A DNA stretch of 64,000 nucleotides from Saccharopolyspora erythraea NRRL 2338 (lineage in GTDB: Bacteria; Actinomycetota; Actinomycetes; Mycobacteriales; Pseudonocardiaceae): positions 5,135,584 through 5,199,583 of the forward strand of contig NC_009142.1 in the NCBI RefSeq assembly GCF_000062885.1, in the 5' to 3' direction. Below are positions 18,410 through 26,148 of this stretch, in pieces (the first letter of the stretch is position 1; every line of letters starts with the position of its first letter). The notes under the pieces were generated by a model that was not told the origin of the DNA, did not search any database, and saw only the letters and a list, made by a program, of their open reading frames with translations. A program made the translations under genes and the position numbers.

Positions 18410-18880
18410 GTTTCGACTCCAGGTTCGGACGTGGTGGGTTCCCGGTGCGTGGCCGGGCAGGACGCGTTGCGCCGCCTGGCGGGAACCGGGATCGGGGAGC
18501 CGAGGTCATGCCGTGACACGGGCACGGTCGGCGGGGTGACTGGATTCTGCTCCTGACGGGGTTCCGGGAACCGGGTCGGCGCTCGCCGACCGGATCGCGA
18601 CGAACCCCGAGGTCACGCAGGATGCCGACGACGGGCATCGGGTCGTGCTGCGTGCGGCCCGTCTCGGCCGCGGAGTACGCGGCCCCGGATCGTACCCTTG
18701 GCCAGATCACGACGACGCGCCCGTGGGGCCCTGCCGTCGCGGAGGTCACCGCGGCACGTGCGCGTTCGGATACGGCACCGCCCGTCTGAGAAGCGCACGG
18801 CGTGTGTGGAGCCGGTGCGAAGCGGAAGTCGCAGTCGCACCTCCGCTGCTTTCGGAACCGGAGTGCGGCACATGCGAAAA
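18410..18880. other. Intergenic region upstream of BCCT gene
   Basis: About 470 bp between the BCCT start and the terminator of the dehydrogenase gene. I see no ORF with family resemblance, riboswitch-like fold or repeat. It presumably holds the BCCT promoter. Confidence 0.3.
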
Positions 18881-18913
18881 GCCCTCGAGCGCGTGTTGAA
18901 CGCACTCGAGGGC
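18881..18913 (-). terminator. Rho-independent terminator of tartrate/malate dehydrogenase gene
   Basis: 9-bp arms (GCCCTCGAG at 18881-18889, CTCGAGGGC at 18905-18913) plus an inner GCGT/ACGC pairing. On the minus strand the stem is followed by TTTTC, a classical terminator, 17 bp beyond the stop at 18930. Confidence 0.85.
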
Positions 18914-18929
18914 CCGTTGTGGTTCCGCG

Positions 18930-20009
18930 TCAGGCGAGGTGTTCGATGACCGCCGCGACGACCTCGTCGGTGCCGGCGGTGCCGCCGACGTCCCGGGTCA
19001 GGACACCCGACGCCGTGGTGCGCTCGATGGCCTTGCGCACCCGGGCCGCCTCGTCGGCCAGCCCGAAGTGGTCGAGCATCAGCGCGGCGCTGCCGATGGC
19101 GCCGATCGGGTTGGCCAGGCCCAGCCCCGCGATGTCAGGGGCCGAGCCGTGGACGGGCTCGAACATCGACGGGAACCGGCGCTGCGGGTTGAGGTTCGCG
19201 CTGGCGGCGAGCCCGAGGCTGCCGGCGAGCGCGGAGCCGAGGTCGGAGAGGATGTCGGCGTTGAGGTTGGAGGCCACGACGACCGAGAGCTCTTCGGGGT
19301 GCAGCACGAACTTCGCCGACATCGCGTCCACGAGCACGCTCTCGGTCTCCACGTCGGGGTAGTCCTCGGCGACGCGGGCGAAGACCTCGTCCCACAGCAC
19401 CATCCCGTACTGCTGGGCGTTGCTCTTGGTCACCGACGAGACCTTCCTGCGCGGCCTGGTGCGGGCCAGGTCGAAGGCGAAGCGGATGATCCGTTCGCAG
19501 CCCCGCTCGGTGAACAGCGAGGTCTGCAGGGCGACCTCGTTGCCGGGCCCGCGGCCGGAGAGGTTGCGCCCGCCCAGGCCGGCGTACTCGCCCTCGCTGT
19601 TCTCTCGGACCACGACCCAGTCCAGCGCGGTGTCGTCGGCCTTGCGCAACGGCGAGGTGACGCCCGGGTGGAAGTGGACCGGCCGGACGTTGGCCCACTG
19701 GTCGAAGTTCTGGCAGATCCGCAGCCGCAGCCCCCACAGGCTGACGTGGTCGGGGACGGAGGGCCAGCCGACGGCGCCGAAGTAGATGGCGTCGAACCCC
19801 TCGAGGATCTTCAGGCCGTCCTCGTCCATCATGCGGCCGGTCTTCTCGTAGTAGCCGCAGCCCCACGGGAACTCCGTCCAGTCGAAGGTCCACGCCCCAC
19901 CCGAGGACTGCGCCAGCGCGTCGAGCACGGCACGTCCGGCGGCGACGACCTCGGCCCCCACTCCGTCTGCCGGAATGGCGGCGATCCGGAACGTGCGCGG
20001 TGCTGACAT
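18930..20009 (-). CDS. Tartrate dehydrogenase/D-malate dehydrogenase-type beta-decarboxylating enzyme
   Basis: Enzyme of 359 aa in the isopropylmalate/isocitrate dehydrogenase superfamily: NAD-dependent oxidative decarboxylation of a 2-hydroxy-dicarboxylate. Marks: IPADGVGAEV at the start, the FGAVGWP loop typical of tartrate/malate members (not leucine LeuB), VRENSEGEYAG, TKSNAQQYG, the metal-binding SDLGSALAGSLG and EPVHGSAPDIAG. Substrates in this group are D-malate or tartrate. Tartrate would suit an aldarate-using organism. A LysR regulator is encoded just upstream on the same strand and may control it. Confidence 0.87.
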   Translation of the reverse strand: MSAPRTFRIAAIPADGVGAEVVAAGRAVLDALAQSSGGAWTFDWTEFPWGCGYYEKTGRMMDEDGLKILEGFDAIYFGAVGWPSVPDHVSLWGLRLRICQNFDQWANVRPVHFHPGVTSPLRKADDTALDWVVVRENSEGEYAGLGGRNLSGRGPGNEVALQTSLFTERGCERIIRFAFDLARTRPRRKVSSVTKSNAQQYGMVLWDEVFARVAEDYPDVETESVLVDAMSAKFVLHPEELSVVVASNLNADILSDLGSALAGSLGLAASANLNPQRRFPSMFEPVHGSAPDIAGLGLANPIGAIGSAALMLDHFGLADEAARVRKAIERTTASGVLTRDVGGTAGTDEVVAAVIEHLA

Positions 20010-20109
20010 CAGGTCACTCCCTGGTGCGTACGGCTGTCCTCACTCCGAGTGAAGACCCGCGGGGACCCGGCGTCCAACACGCGCTTCCGATCCGGTCCAT
20101 AGGTTCTGG

Positions 20110-21015
20110 CTATCCCGGCTGTTCGAGGTGGTCGACCGGCGTGTAGGAGCGGGCCACCTCGAGGAAGGCGCGGGCGGCCGGTGTCAGCGGGGCGGACCGG
20201 CTGACCAACGCGACGTGGAGCTGGGCGGGAGGGTCGATGCGGACCGCGCGGGCCCCGGCCCGGCGGGCCAACGGCGCCCAGGCAGCGGGCAGGACCGCGA
20301 GACCGACCCCCTGCAACACCAGCGGGAGGATCGACGTGCGGTGCGCGACCTCCGCCACGATCTCCAGGTCCGCACCGGAGGCGAGCACCTCGTCGACGAT
20401 CCGGCGCATCAGGCTGCCGGGAGGCGAGACGATCAACCGGCTCCCCGCCAGCGCCGTGCGCGGCACGGGGTTCCCGGCGGGGAAGTCCACGTCGCTCGCG
20501 CCGACCAGGACGAAGTCCTGCGACTCCAGCGGCAGGACGTCGACGCCCGGGGCCTGCACACTGCCGGGTGCGCCGACCAGGCCGAGCTCGCACACGCCCT
20601 GGCGAACCTTGCGCACCACCTCTTCTGTGGTGAAGGCGGCGTCGGCGCCGACCGTCACGCCGGGGTGACGCCGGGTGAACAGGCGGGTCAGCGTGCCGAG
20701 GGGCTCGATGCCCGGCGAGGGCATCGTCACCAGCTCGACCCGTCCGCGCCGCACGCCCTTCAGGGAGTCCATCGTCGCGCGGGCCGTGCGCAGGTCGCGC
20801 AGGACCTGGCGAGCGGGCGCGATCAGCTCCTTGCCCGCGTCGCTGAGCACCGCACCGCGGCCGACGCGGTGGAAGAGCCGGACACCGAGCTCGCGTTCGA
20901 GGCCGGCGATGGCCTGCGACAGCGAGGGCTGGGCGATGTGCAGCTCCTGCGCGGCACGCCCGAAGCCGTCGTGGTCGACGATCGCGAGGAAGTACTCGAG
21001 CTGGCGCGCGTCCAT
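20110..21015 (-). CDS. LysR-family transcription regulator
   Basis: LTTR of 301 aa with an N-terminal helix-turn-helix (FGRAAQELHIAQPSLSQAIAGLERELGVRLF, read as the usual 60-residue domain) and a periplasmic-binding-like effector domain. The ATG is at 21015. It is encoded 100 bp upstream of the dehydrogenase on the same strand, rather than divergent as in many LysR pairs, so co-transcription is possible. A tartrate- or malate-type effector is a guess from context. Confidence 0.9.
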   Translation of the reverse strand: MDARQLEYFLAIVDHDGFGRAAQELHIAQPSLSQAIAGLERELGVRLFHRVGRGAVLSDAGKELIAPARQVLRDLRTARATMDSLKGVRRGRVELVTMPSPGIEPLGTLTRLFTRRHPGVTVGADAAFTTEEVVRKVRQGVCELGLVGAPGSVQAPGVDVLPLESQDFVLVGASDVDFPAGNPVPRTALAGSRLIVSPPGSLMRRIVDEVLASGADLEIVAEVAHRTSILPLVLQGVGLAVLPAAWAPLARRAGARAVRIDPPAQLHVALVSRSAPLTPAARAFLEVARSYTPVDHLEQPG

Positions 21016-21225
21016 CGTCGGTCCGCCTCCGGTACGAGCAGGTGTGGATCACCCCAGGTAATCACCCATTCATACGGCGAACCTATCAGTCGCGCAGCAC
21101 GCTTCCCTGTTCGGAACGGGACCGAGGTCACTGTCGGGTCCACGTTCGGCGGGTCGGGGCCGACTCGGAGGTGGGGTGGTCGTGAACCGTCGACGCCGTC
21201 GGCCACGACCCGCGCGGCCCCTGTC

Positions 21226-21618
21226 TCAGGCGCGCGAACCGCGCGGTTCCGCCTTCTTCGCCTTGACGCGGGCCACTTCCCTGCGGTGGTCGGCCTGGGT
21301 GGCGCGTTCCCGCTCCAGCCACTCGGGGCCGTCCGCCTTCAGCTCGTTGATCTGGTCCGTGGTGAGGGGGTCGGTGATCCCGCCGCGCGCGAGGCCGCCG
21401 ATGGAGATGCCCAGCCTGGCCGCGACGACCTGCCTCGGGTGGGGTCCGTTGCGGCGCAGCTCCCGCAGCCACTCCGGCGGGTCGGCCTGCAGGGCGTTCA
21501 GCTCGTCGCGGGAGACCACGCCCTCCTGGAACTCCGCCGGGGTGGCTTCCAGGTACACGTTGAGCTTCTTCGCCGCGGTCGCCGGCTTCATCGTCTGGGA
21601 GGTCTTCTGCGACGTCAT
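21226..21618 (-). CDS. DUF5997 family protein
   Basis: Small basic protein of 130 aa, function unknown. The ATG at 21618 (MTSQKTSQ) fits the family length; a longer frame to 21711 would run into the divergent gene. It has a repeated unit: AAKKLNVYLEATPAEFQ...ELNALQADPPEWLRELRRNG, then ARLGIS...LTTDQINELKADGPEWLERERA. Each unit is a short helix pair ending in PEWL. It is divergent from a LysR effector-domain protein, an arrangement I recall as common in actinobacteria, suggesting a joint job. Confidence 0.75.
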   Translation of the reverse strand: MTSQKTSQTMKPATAAKKLNVYLEATPAEFQEGVVSRDELNALQADPPEWLRELRRNGPHPRQVVAARLGISIGGLARGGITDPLTTDQINELKADGPEWLERERATQADHRREVARVKAKKAEPRGSRA

Positions 21619-21679
21619 GCCGTAGAGGGTATCGACCGGGGTGCGCGCTACCTGCGGTGACGCCCGGTAACCTGGCCCC

Positions 21680-22435
21680 GTGGCAGGCTCGGACGAATCC
21701 CCCACCTTCACCCTCGCCTACGTCGCGGGGGTGACACCCGGCAAGTGGGTCCGGAAGTGGAACGAGCGGCTGCCCGAGGTCCCGCTGAACCTCGTCCAGG
21801 TGTCGGCCGCCGAAGCCGCCGACGTGGTGCGGGAGCGCAAGGCCGACGCGGTGCTCCTGCGCTTCCCGGTCGACCGGACGGGCCTGCACGCGATCCCCCT
21901 CTACACCGAGACGACCGTCGTGGTGGTCCCGAAGGACCACTTCGTCGCCGCGGCCGACGAGGTGTCCCCCGACGACCTGGCCGACGACGTCGTGCTGCAC
22001 CCCCTCGACGACACCCTCGACTGGGAGCAGCCGCCCGGACGACCCGCGGTCGAGCGCCCCGCCACGACCGGGGACGCGATCGAACTGGTCGCGGCCGGAG
22101 TGGGGCTGCTCGTGGTCCCGCAGTCGCTCGCGCGGCTGCACCACCGCAGGGACCTCACCTACCGGCCGGTCACCGGCACCCCGCAGTCCCGCGTCGCGCT
22201 GTCGTGGCTGGAGGACGAGACGACCGACCTCATGGAGCAGTTCATCGGCATCGTGCGCGGGCGGACCGTCAACAGCACCCGGGGGCGCCCGCCGGCCCAG
22301 GCGGCGGCGAAGCCCAGGCGGCCCGAAGGTGAGAGCAAGAAGCCCGCCGCCCGCAAACCGGCAGGCAGGAAGCACCAACCGGCCCGCGGTGGCCCCAAGG
22401 GTGGCAACCGGGGGAAGCCGCGCCGCCGCTCGTAG
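21680..22435 (+). CDS. LysR effector-domain protein without DNA-binding domain, basic tail
   Basis: Protein of 251 aa starting with GTG at 21680. Residues about 8-190 resemble a LysR substrate-binding domain (TLAYVAGVTPGKW, TTVVVVPKDHFVAA, DAIELVAAGVGLLVVPQSLARLHH). There is no helix-turn-helix. The last 60 residues are Lys/Arg/Pro/Gly-rich and probably bind nucleic acid or another acidic partner. It is divergent from the DUF5997 gene with about 60 bp between starts. Function is not established. A DNA-binding role through the tail or through DUF5997 is possible but unproven. Confidence 0.75.
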   Translation: MAGSDESPTFTLAYVAGVTPGKWVRKWNERLPEVPLNLVQVSAAEAADVVRERKADAVLLRFPVDRTGLHAIPLYTETTVVVVPKDHFVAAADEVSPDDLADDVVLHPLDDTLDWEQPPGRPAVERPATTGDAIELVAAGVGLLVVPQSLARLHHRRDLTYRPVTGTPQSRVALSWLEDETTDLMEQFIGIVRGRTVNSTRGRPPAQAAAKPRRPEGESKKPAARKPAGRKHQPARGGPKGGNRGKPRRRS

Positions 22436-22601
22436 CGACCGGCGCACGAGCTCTCGACCGCAGGCGGCCGGTCCCGGCTCGAATTCCGGTTCGACACAGC
22501 TCGGGGGGTCCTTTGGACTCTTCCGCCTTCGCAGCCCGGAGTCCGACGCTTTTCGTAGCCATGCAGCACGCCTGGAGTGCACGAGCTGTGAGGTGATCGA
22601 A

Positions 22602-22922
22602 GTGCCCAAGTACCTGGTGCGAGCGACTTACACCGCCGACGGTGTCAAAGGTGTGCTCAGAGAAGGCGGCACGGCTCGGGTGGACGCCGTGCGCAACATG
22701 ATCACCAGGCTCGGCGGCGAGGTGGAGTCGTTCTACTTCGCCTTCGGCGACTACGACGTCTACGTCGTCGTCGACCTGCCGGACAACGTCTCGGCCGCGT
22801 CCGTCGGGCTGACCATCACCGGCAGCGGTGCCGTCCGGTCCGACACCGTGGTGCTGCTGACTCCCGGTGAGGTCGACGAGGCGGTGGCGAAGGAGTTCGA
22901 GTACCGGCCACCGGGCGGGTGA
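22602..22922 (+). CDS. GYD-domain protein
   Basis: Protein of 106 aa with the ferredoxin-like GYD fold: KYLVRATYTADGVKG at the start, EVESFYFAFGDYDVYVVVDLPD with the family's GxYD motif, and DTVVLLTPGEVDEA. The GTG at 22602 is preceded by GAGGTG. Function of the family is unknown. It stands alone, 166 bp after the LysR-like gene, and converges on the lanthipeptide synthetase gene. Confidence 0.8.
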   Translation: MPKYLVRATYTADGVKGVLREGGTARVDAVRNMITRLGGEVESFYFAFGDYDVYVVVDLPDNVSAASVGLTITGSGAVRSDTVVLLTPGEVDEAVAKEFEYRPPGG

Positions 22923-22983
22923 CGCCCCGCCCCGGTCGCGGACCACTGTGGACGGTTGTGGTCCGCGGACCGGGAAATGCCGC

Positions 22984-25578
22984 TCATCGCGGCGGGGTCC
23001 AGTCGACGCTCCACAACCGGGCACCGCCACGCCGGTGCAACCTGCGCAGGAACGACAGCACCCCGGAAGAACCCGTGGCCCAGTGGCCGCTGGCGGTGTC
23101 GAGCGAGTTGCCGGCGAAGGACGGCTGCTCGGGTGTGCCACCGCTGCGGCACAGCATGAGCTCGGCGACCTCCTCGGCACCGCGCCAGAACTCCTCGTCC
23201 CCGGTGGCCGTCGCCACGTCGACCAGAGCCTCGCCGATCCCGGCGAGCCCGCAGCACTGCGAGACGACCCACGCCTGGGGTGCCAGCACCATGCACGCGC
23301 GGGCGCCTTCCTTGGCGAGCGCAAGCAACCGGTCGTCGTCGAGAGCCCGCCCCGCGAAGACGAGGGCGGAGGCGATGCCCGACATGCCCTGGCACCACGA
23401 CGCAGCCATCGGGCGGGCAGCCGGGCGCCGCATGACCGCGACCAGCTCCTCAGCCTCGGCGGCCAGGGCGCCGAACCGCTTCCCGGCCTCCTCACCGGCG
23501 GCGGGGTCACCCGTCCTGAGGTGGTGTGCCAGCAGGAAATACGCGATTCCCGCGGTGCCGTGCGCGAAACCGGCTTCCAGCGCGACACCGGAACCGGGCT
23601 GCGCCGGCGGAGCCGCGTCCTCGGCGTCGGTGACGTCGCCGCTGAGCAGGCGCCGCGCGCACTCCGAGGCGATGTCGAGGTGCCCCTCGCCCGGCGCGAG
23701 GTCGTGCAGCACGAGATGTCCGGCGCCGATCCCGGCCACGCCGTGGATGTAGTCGCCGCGCTCCCGGTCGCCGAGCTCGATGCGCTCCGGCGGCGCGAGG
23801 TCGGGTGCGAGCATGCGGCGGGCGGTGGCCAGGTAGAGCGCGGTGCCGGTGCGGCCGAAGTACAGCGCGGAGGGCAACCGCGCGGGCGGTGTCATCCGGA
23901 CGGTCCACCGGGCGAGGTCGGCCGCGACCGCCTCCGACTCCGCGTGGTGCAGCAGTTCCATGCCGAGCCCGGCCGAACCGCTGTAGACGTTGGTCACCGG
24001 CGGGTCGGCGCGGTCCGGGTCGGGTGAGTCGGCCATGAGCTTCGTCGCGAACCCGCTGCATTCCCGCAGCGTGTGCCGCAACGCCGATTCCAGCAGGTCG
24101 GGCGAGAACTTCGGCGGCGCGGGCCGGGAGCCGCGCACGGCGACGGCGCCGCCGCGGTACCGGCCCGCGCGGATGTCGGCGACTGCGGCGCTGCGCTCCG
24201 CGGGATCGAGGCTCAGGAGTCCGGGCAGCAGCGCGCGGACCCCGGTCCTGGCGTCCGGGTACAGCCGGGCCAGGCACATCAGGGTGCGTTCGAGGTTGCG
24301 GACCGGGTCTGGGTCGATGGCGACCGGGTTCATCCCCGACGCGGCGAAGAACAGCGTCGCGCCCAGCGAGAAGTAGTCGTCCTCGGGTTCGGCGGGCCGC
24401 TCGGTGTGCTGGTCGGGCACGCTGTAGCCGCGGGTCCAGCCGGGGATCTGGAGGCCGTCGTAGCGGCTGTTGCCGAAGTCGATGAGCGTGCAGCGCCCGT
24501 CGTCGTCGAGCACGATGTTCTTCGGCGAGAGGTCCCGGACGACCACGCCGCGTTCGTGCACCGCGTCCAGGACCGCGAGCAGCCGTTCCGCCAGGAGACC
24601 CAGGTCGCGGCCGGTGTCGCCGGGTTCGTCGAAGAACAGGCCGTGCTCGCCGACGAACCGGTTCAGATCGCGCGTCCCCGCGTCGGTGGTGACCAGGTAC
24701 TCGTCCTCGCCGTGGCGGAAGTGGTCGATCAGGCCGGGGACGCCTTCGACCCCGTCCAGCGCGTGCAGGATGCGGCGCTCGTTGCGCATCTGCCCGCGCA
24801 GGTCCATGCCGTTGACGTTCTCGCTGACGTAGGCCCGGGCCTCCTTGACCACGACCTGGCGGCCGTCGGGGTCCACGGCGCGGTAGACGTTGCCGCGGGG
24901 ACCGCGCATGACACCGGAGGTGAGCCGGTAGCGACCGCCCAGCGTGGTGTGCGCCGGTTCTGCGGTCCGGCCGGCCTCGGGCGCGGGCTCCGGGCGGAAG
25001 GGGTCGGTGGCCCAGTGCGGGCAGCTGTACTCGGGCCCCGCCGCACCGGCCTCGGTCTGGCCGTCGGGCCCGATCACCACGAGTTCGAAGTCGCCGTTGT
25101 CGTCCACCCGGAACTGCGGGCGGAAGGGCGCATAGCGGTAGTACACCGGTGCGTCGCGCCGCACGCGGCGGTCGCTGGCGATCCGCGGCGCCGACATGCC
25201 CGCCAGCGCCTCGGCGAGCTCGTTTCCGAGCCGCACGACGGAGTTCTGCGGCGGGTAGACCGTCAGGGCTTTGCCGACGGCGCCGGGGTCCAGGTCACCG
25301 GAGTTGAGCTCGCGCAGCGTCGAAACCGACTTGGCCACCTTGAAGTCGCAGTCGCGGGACAGCAGCAGCGGCAACACCCGATCCAGCGTCTCGGCCAGCG
25401 TGCCGGGCCGCGCGGACACGTGCAGCTTCCAGCCCTGCGCGGGAATGTCCAACCCGGTTTTGCGCACGCTGATCCAGGTTCCGTCGACCGCCACCTCGCG
25501 GCAGGCGGCGGTCGCGGCCGCGGTGATCCGGTCGATCACGTGATCCGGTGAATCCGAAACGGCCACGGCCGTGTCCAT
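22984..25578 (-). CDS. Tripartite lanthionine synthetase (class III/IV layout) with three-Cys zinc site
   Basis: 864-aa enzyme expected to dehydrate Ser/Thr in the precursor and close thioether rings. An N-terminal lyase-like region (about 1-205, with PVYYRYAPFRPQF) is followed by a kinase domain (about 215-475: Lys245 in VVVKEA, Asp349 in RDLSPKN, Asn354, Asp367 in DFG). The cyclase domain (about 500-864) has seven GxxG repeats, among them IHGVAG (His612), AHGTAG (His673), WCQGMSG (Cys729) and QCCGLAG (Cys775, Cys776). Class III enzymes lack zinc ligands and class IV keep Cys/Cys-His. Here His is replaced by Cys, a CCG motif known from some promiscuous LanM enzymes. It lies 100 bp downstream of the precursor gene on the same strand. 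Confidence 0.92.
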   Translation of the reverse strand: MDTAVAVSDSPDHVIDRITAAATAACREVAVDGTWISVRKTGLDIPAQGWKLHVSARPGTLAETLDRVLPLLLSRDCDFKVAKSVSTLRELNSGDLDPGAVGKALTVYPPQNSVVRLGNELAEALAGMSAPRIASDRRVRRDAPVYYRYAPFRPQFRVDDNGDFELVVIGPDGQTEAGAAGPEYSCPHWATDPFRPEPAPEAGRTAEPAHTTLGGRYRLTSGVMRGPRGNVYRAVDPDGRQVVVKEARAYVSENVNGMDLRGQMRNERRILHALDGVEGVPGLIDHFRHGEDEYLVTTDAGTRDLNRFVGEHGLFFDEPGDTGRDLGLLAERLLAVLDAVHERGVVVRDLSPKNIVLDDDGRCTLIDFGNSRYDGLQIPGWTRGYSVPDQHTERPAEPEDDYFSLGATLFFAASGMNPVAIDPDPVRNLERTLMCLARLYPDARTGVRALLPGLLSLDPAERSAAVADIRAGRYRGGAVAVRGSRPAPPKFSPDLLESALRHTLRECSGFATKLMADSPDPDRADPPVTNVYSGSAGLGMELLHHAESEAVAADLARWTVRMTPPARLPSALYFGRTGTALYLATARRMLAPDLAPPERIELGDRERGDYIHGVAGIGAGHLVLHDLAPGEGHLDIASECARRLLSGDVTDAEDAAPPAQPGSGVALEAGFAHGTAGIAYFLLAHHLRTGDPAAGEEAGKRFGALAAEAEELVAVMRRPAARPMAASWCQGMSGIASALVFAGRALDDDRLLALAKEGARACMVLAPQAWVVSQCCGLAGIGEALVDVATATGDEEFWRGAEEVAELMLCRSGGTPEQPSFAGNSLDTASGHWATGSSGVLSFLRRLHRRGGARLWSVDWTPPR

Positions 25579-25626
25579 TGAACGCCCTCCCGCATTCGCA
25601 GCAGCTCGGAAATCGCGAGCACGCGA

Positions 25627-25665
25627 GGCAGAAAGGCCGCCATGGCGAAATGCGGCCTTTCTGCC
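25627..25665 (-). promoter_or_regulatory. Strong hairpin between precursor and synthetase genes (attenuator/processing site)
   Basis: Perfect 14-bp arms, GGCAGAAAGGCCGC at 25627-25640 and GCGGCCTTTCTGCC at 25652-25665, with an 11-nt loop. It begins 13 bp after the precursor stop and ends 48 bp before the synthetase start. No T-tract follows on the minus strand. In lanthipeptide operons such hairpins reduce read-through so that precursor exceeds enzyme (family knowledge); the role here is inferred. Confidence 0.8.
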
Positions 25666-25678
25666 GTTCGCGTCGGAA

Positions 25679-25849
25679 TCAGACGATGGACGGGCAGCAG
25701 GGCCAGCTGCTGCAGACGGTCCGCTTGCAGGTGTTCACGCACGCCTGCGGGCCGTGCAGGACTTCCTTCAGCTCGGTCTCGAAGTCGACGGCGACGTCGT
25801 CGAGTTCGAGAACTCCCGCGTCGCGGGGCTCCAGCGTGAGCGCGGACAT
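25679..25849 (-). CDS. Lanthipeptide precursor peptide, Cys-rich core
   Basis: 56-aa peptide. The ATG at 25849 has a strong AAAGGAG site 7 nt upstream. The acidic leader (about residues 1-35) contains VLELDDVAVDF, reminiscent of the hydrophobic/acidic recognition helix of class III/IV leaders, and ELKEVLHGPQ. The C-terminal core has five Cys (37, 41, 46, 51, 52) and five Ser/Thr (40, 44, 47, 48, 54), in segments ACVNTCKRTVC and SSWPCCPSIV. Likely rings join Thr44 or Ser47/48 to downstream Cys, but topology cannot be deduced. I recognise no known relative. The leader cleavage site is unknown: the exporter has no C39 peptidase domain. Confidence 0.88.
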   Translation of the reverse strand: MSALTLEPRDAGVLELDDVAVDFETELKEVLHGPQACVNTCKRTVCSSWPCCPSIV

Positions 25850-26148
25850 GGCGATCTCCTTTCCGGGTTGCCTCGTGGGCAATCCATGCGGGCACGACGG
25901 AGGTGCGTGCGGATTCGTCGGCGTGCACCCCCAGTTCTGCACGGCGAACGGCCATTGGCGGGCATCCAGGGCCCGGAAGCTGCCGTCGGCGAACCTTTGG
26001 AATTGTTGGCACAACGGGCCTGGTTCACCTAGAGCCAAATGGACGAATAAAGGACGTTTACACATCTGCATTGGTCGTCTAGTTTCTCGCCTGTGATGGG
26101 GTGTGATCCGTCCGGTGCGCACTGGTCGCGCGAAACCGGGCTTTCTCG
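25850..26148. promoter_or_regulatory. Divergent promoter region of the lanthipeptide locus
   Basis: 299 bp between the precursor (minus) and the ABC exporter (plus). An AT-richer stretch lies at about 26000-26100, including the small inverted repeat TTGTTGGCACAA near 26008. No further RBS-preceded small peptide ORF was found on either strand. It presumably holds both promoters. Confidence 0.5.

Noticed and set aside
18410-18880. Riboswitch or small RNA upstream of the BCCT gene
   Set aside because: No conserved riboswitch core or strong nested stems could be identified by eye.
22984-25578. Plain class III (LanKC) assignment
   Set aside because: Class III cyclase domains lack zinc ligands; Cys729 and Cys775/Cys776 are present in the WCxG and CCG motifs.
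25768-26122. Additional lanthipeptide precursors upstream of the identified one
   Set aside because: Overlapping minus-strand frames extend upstream, but no second ribosome site with a leader-plus-Cys core was found. The in-frame extension lacks a start with an RBS.
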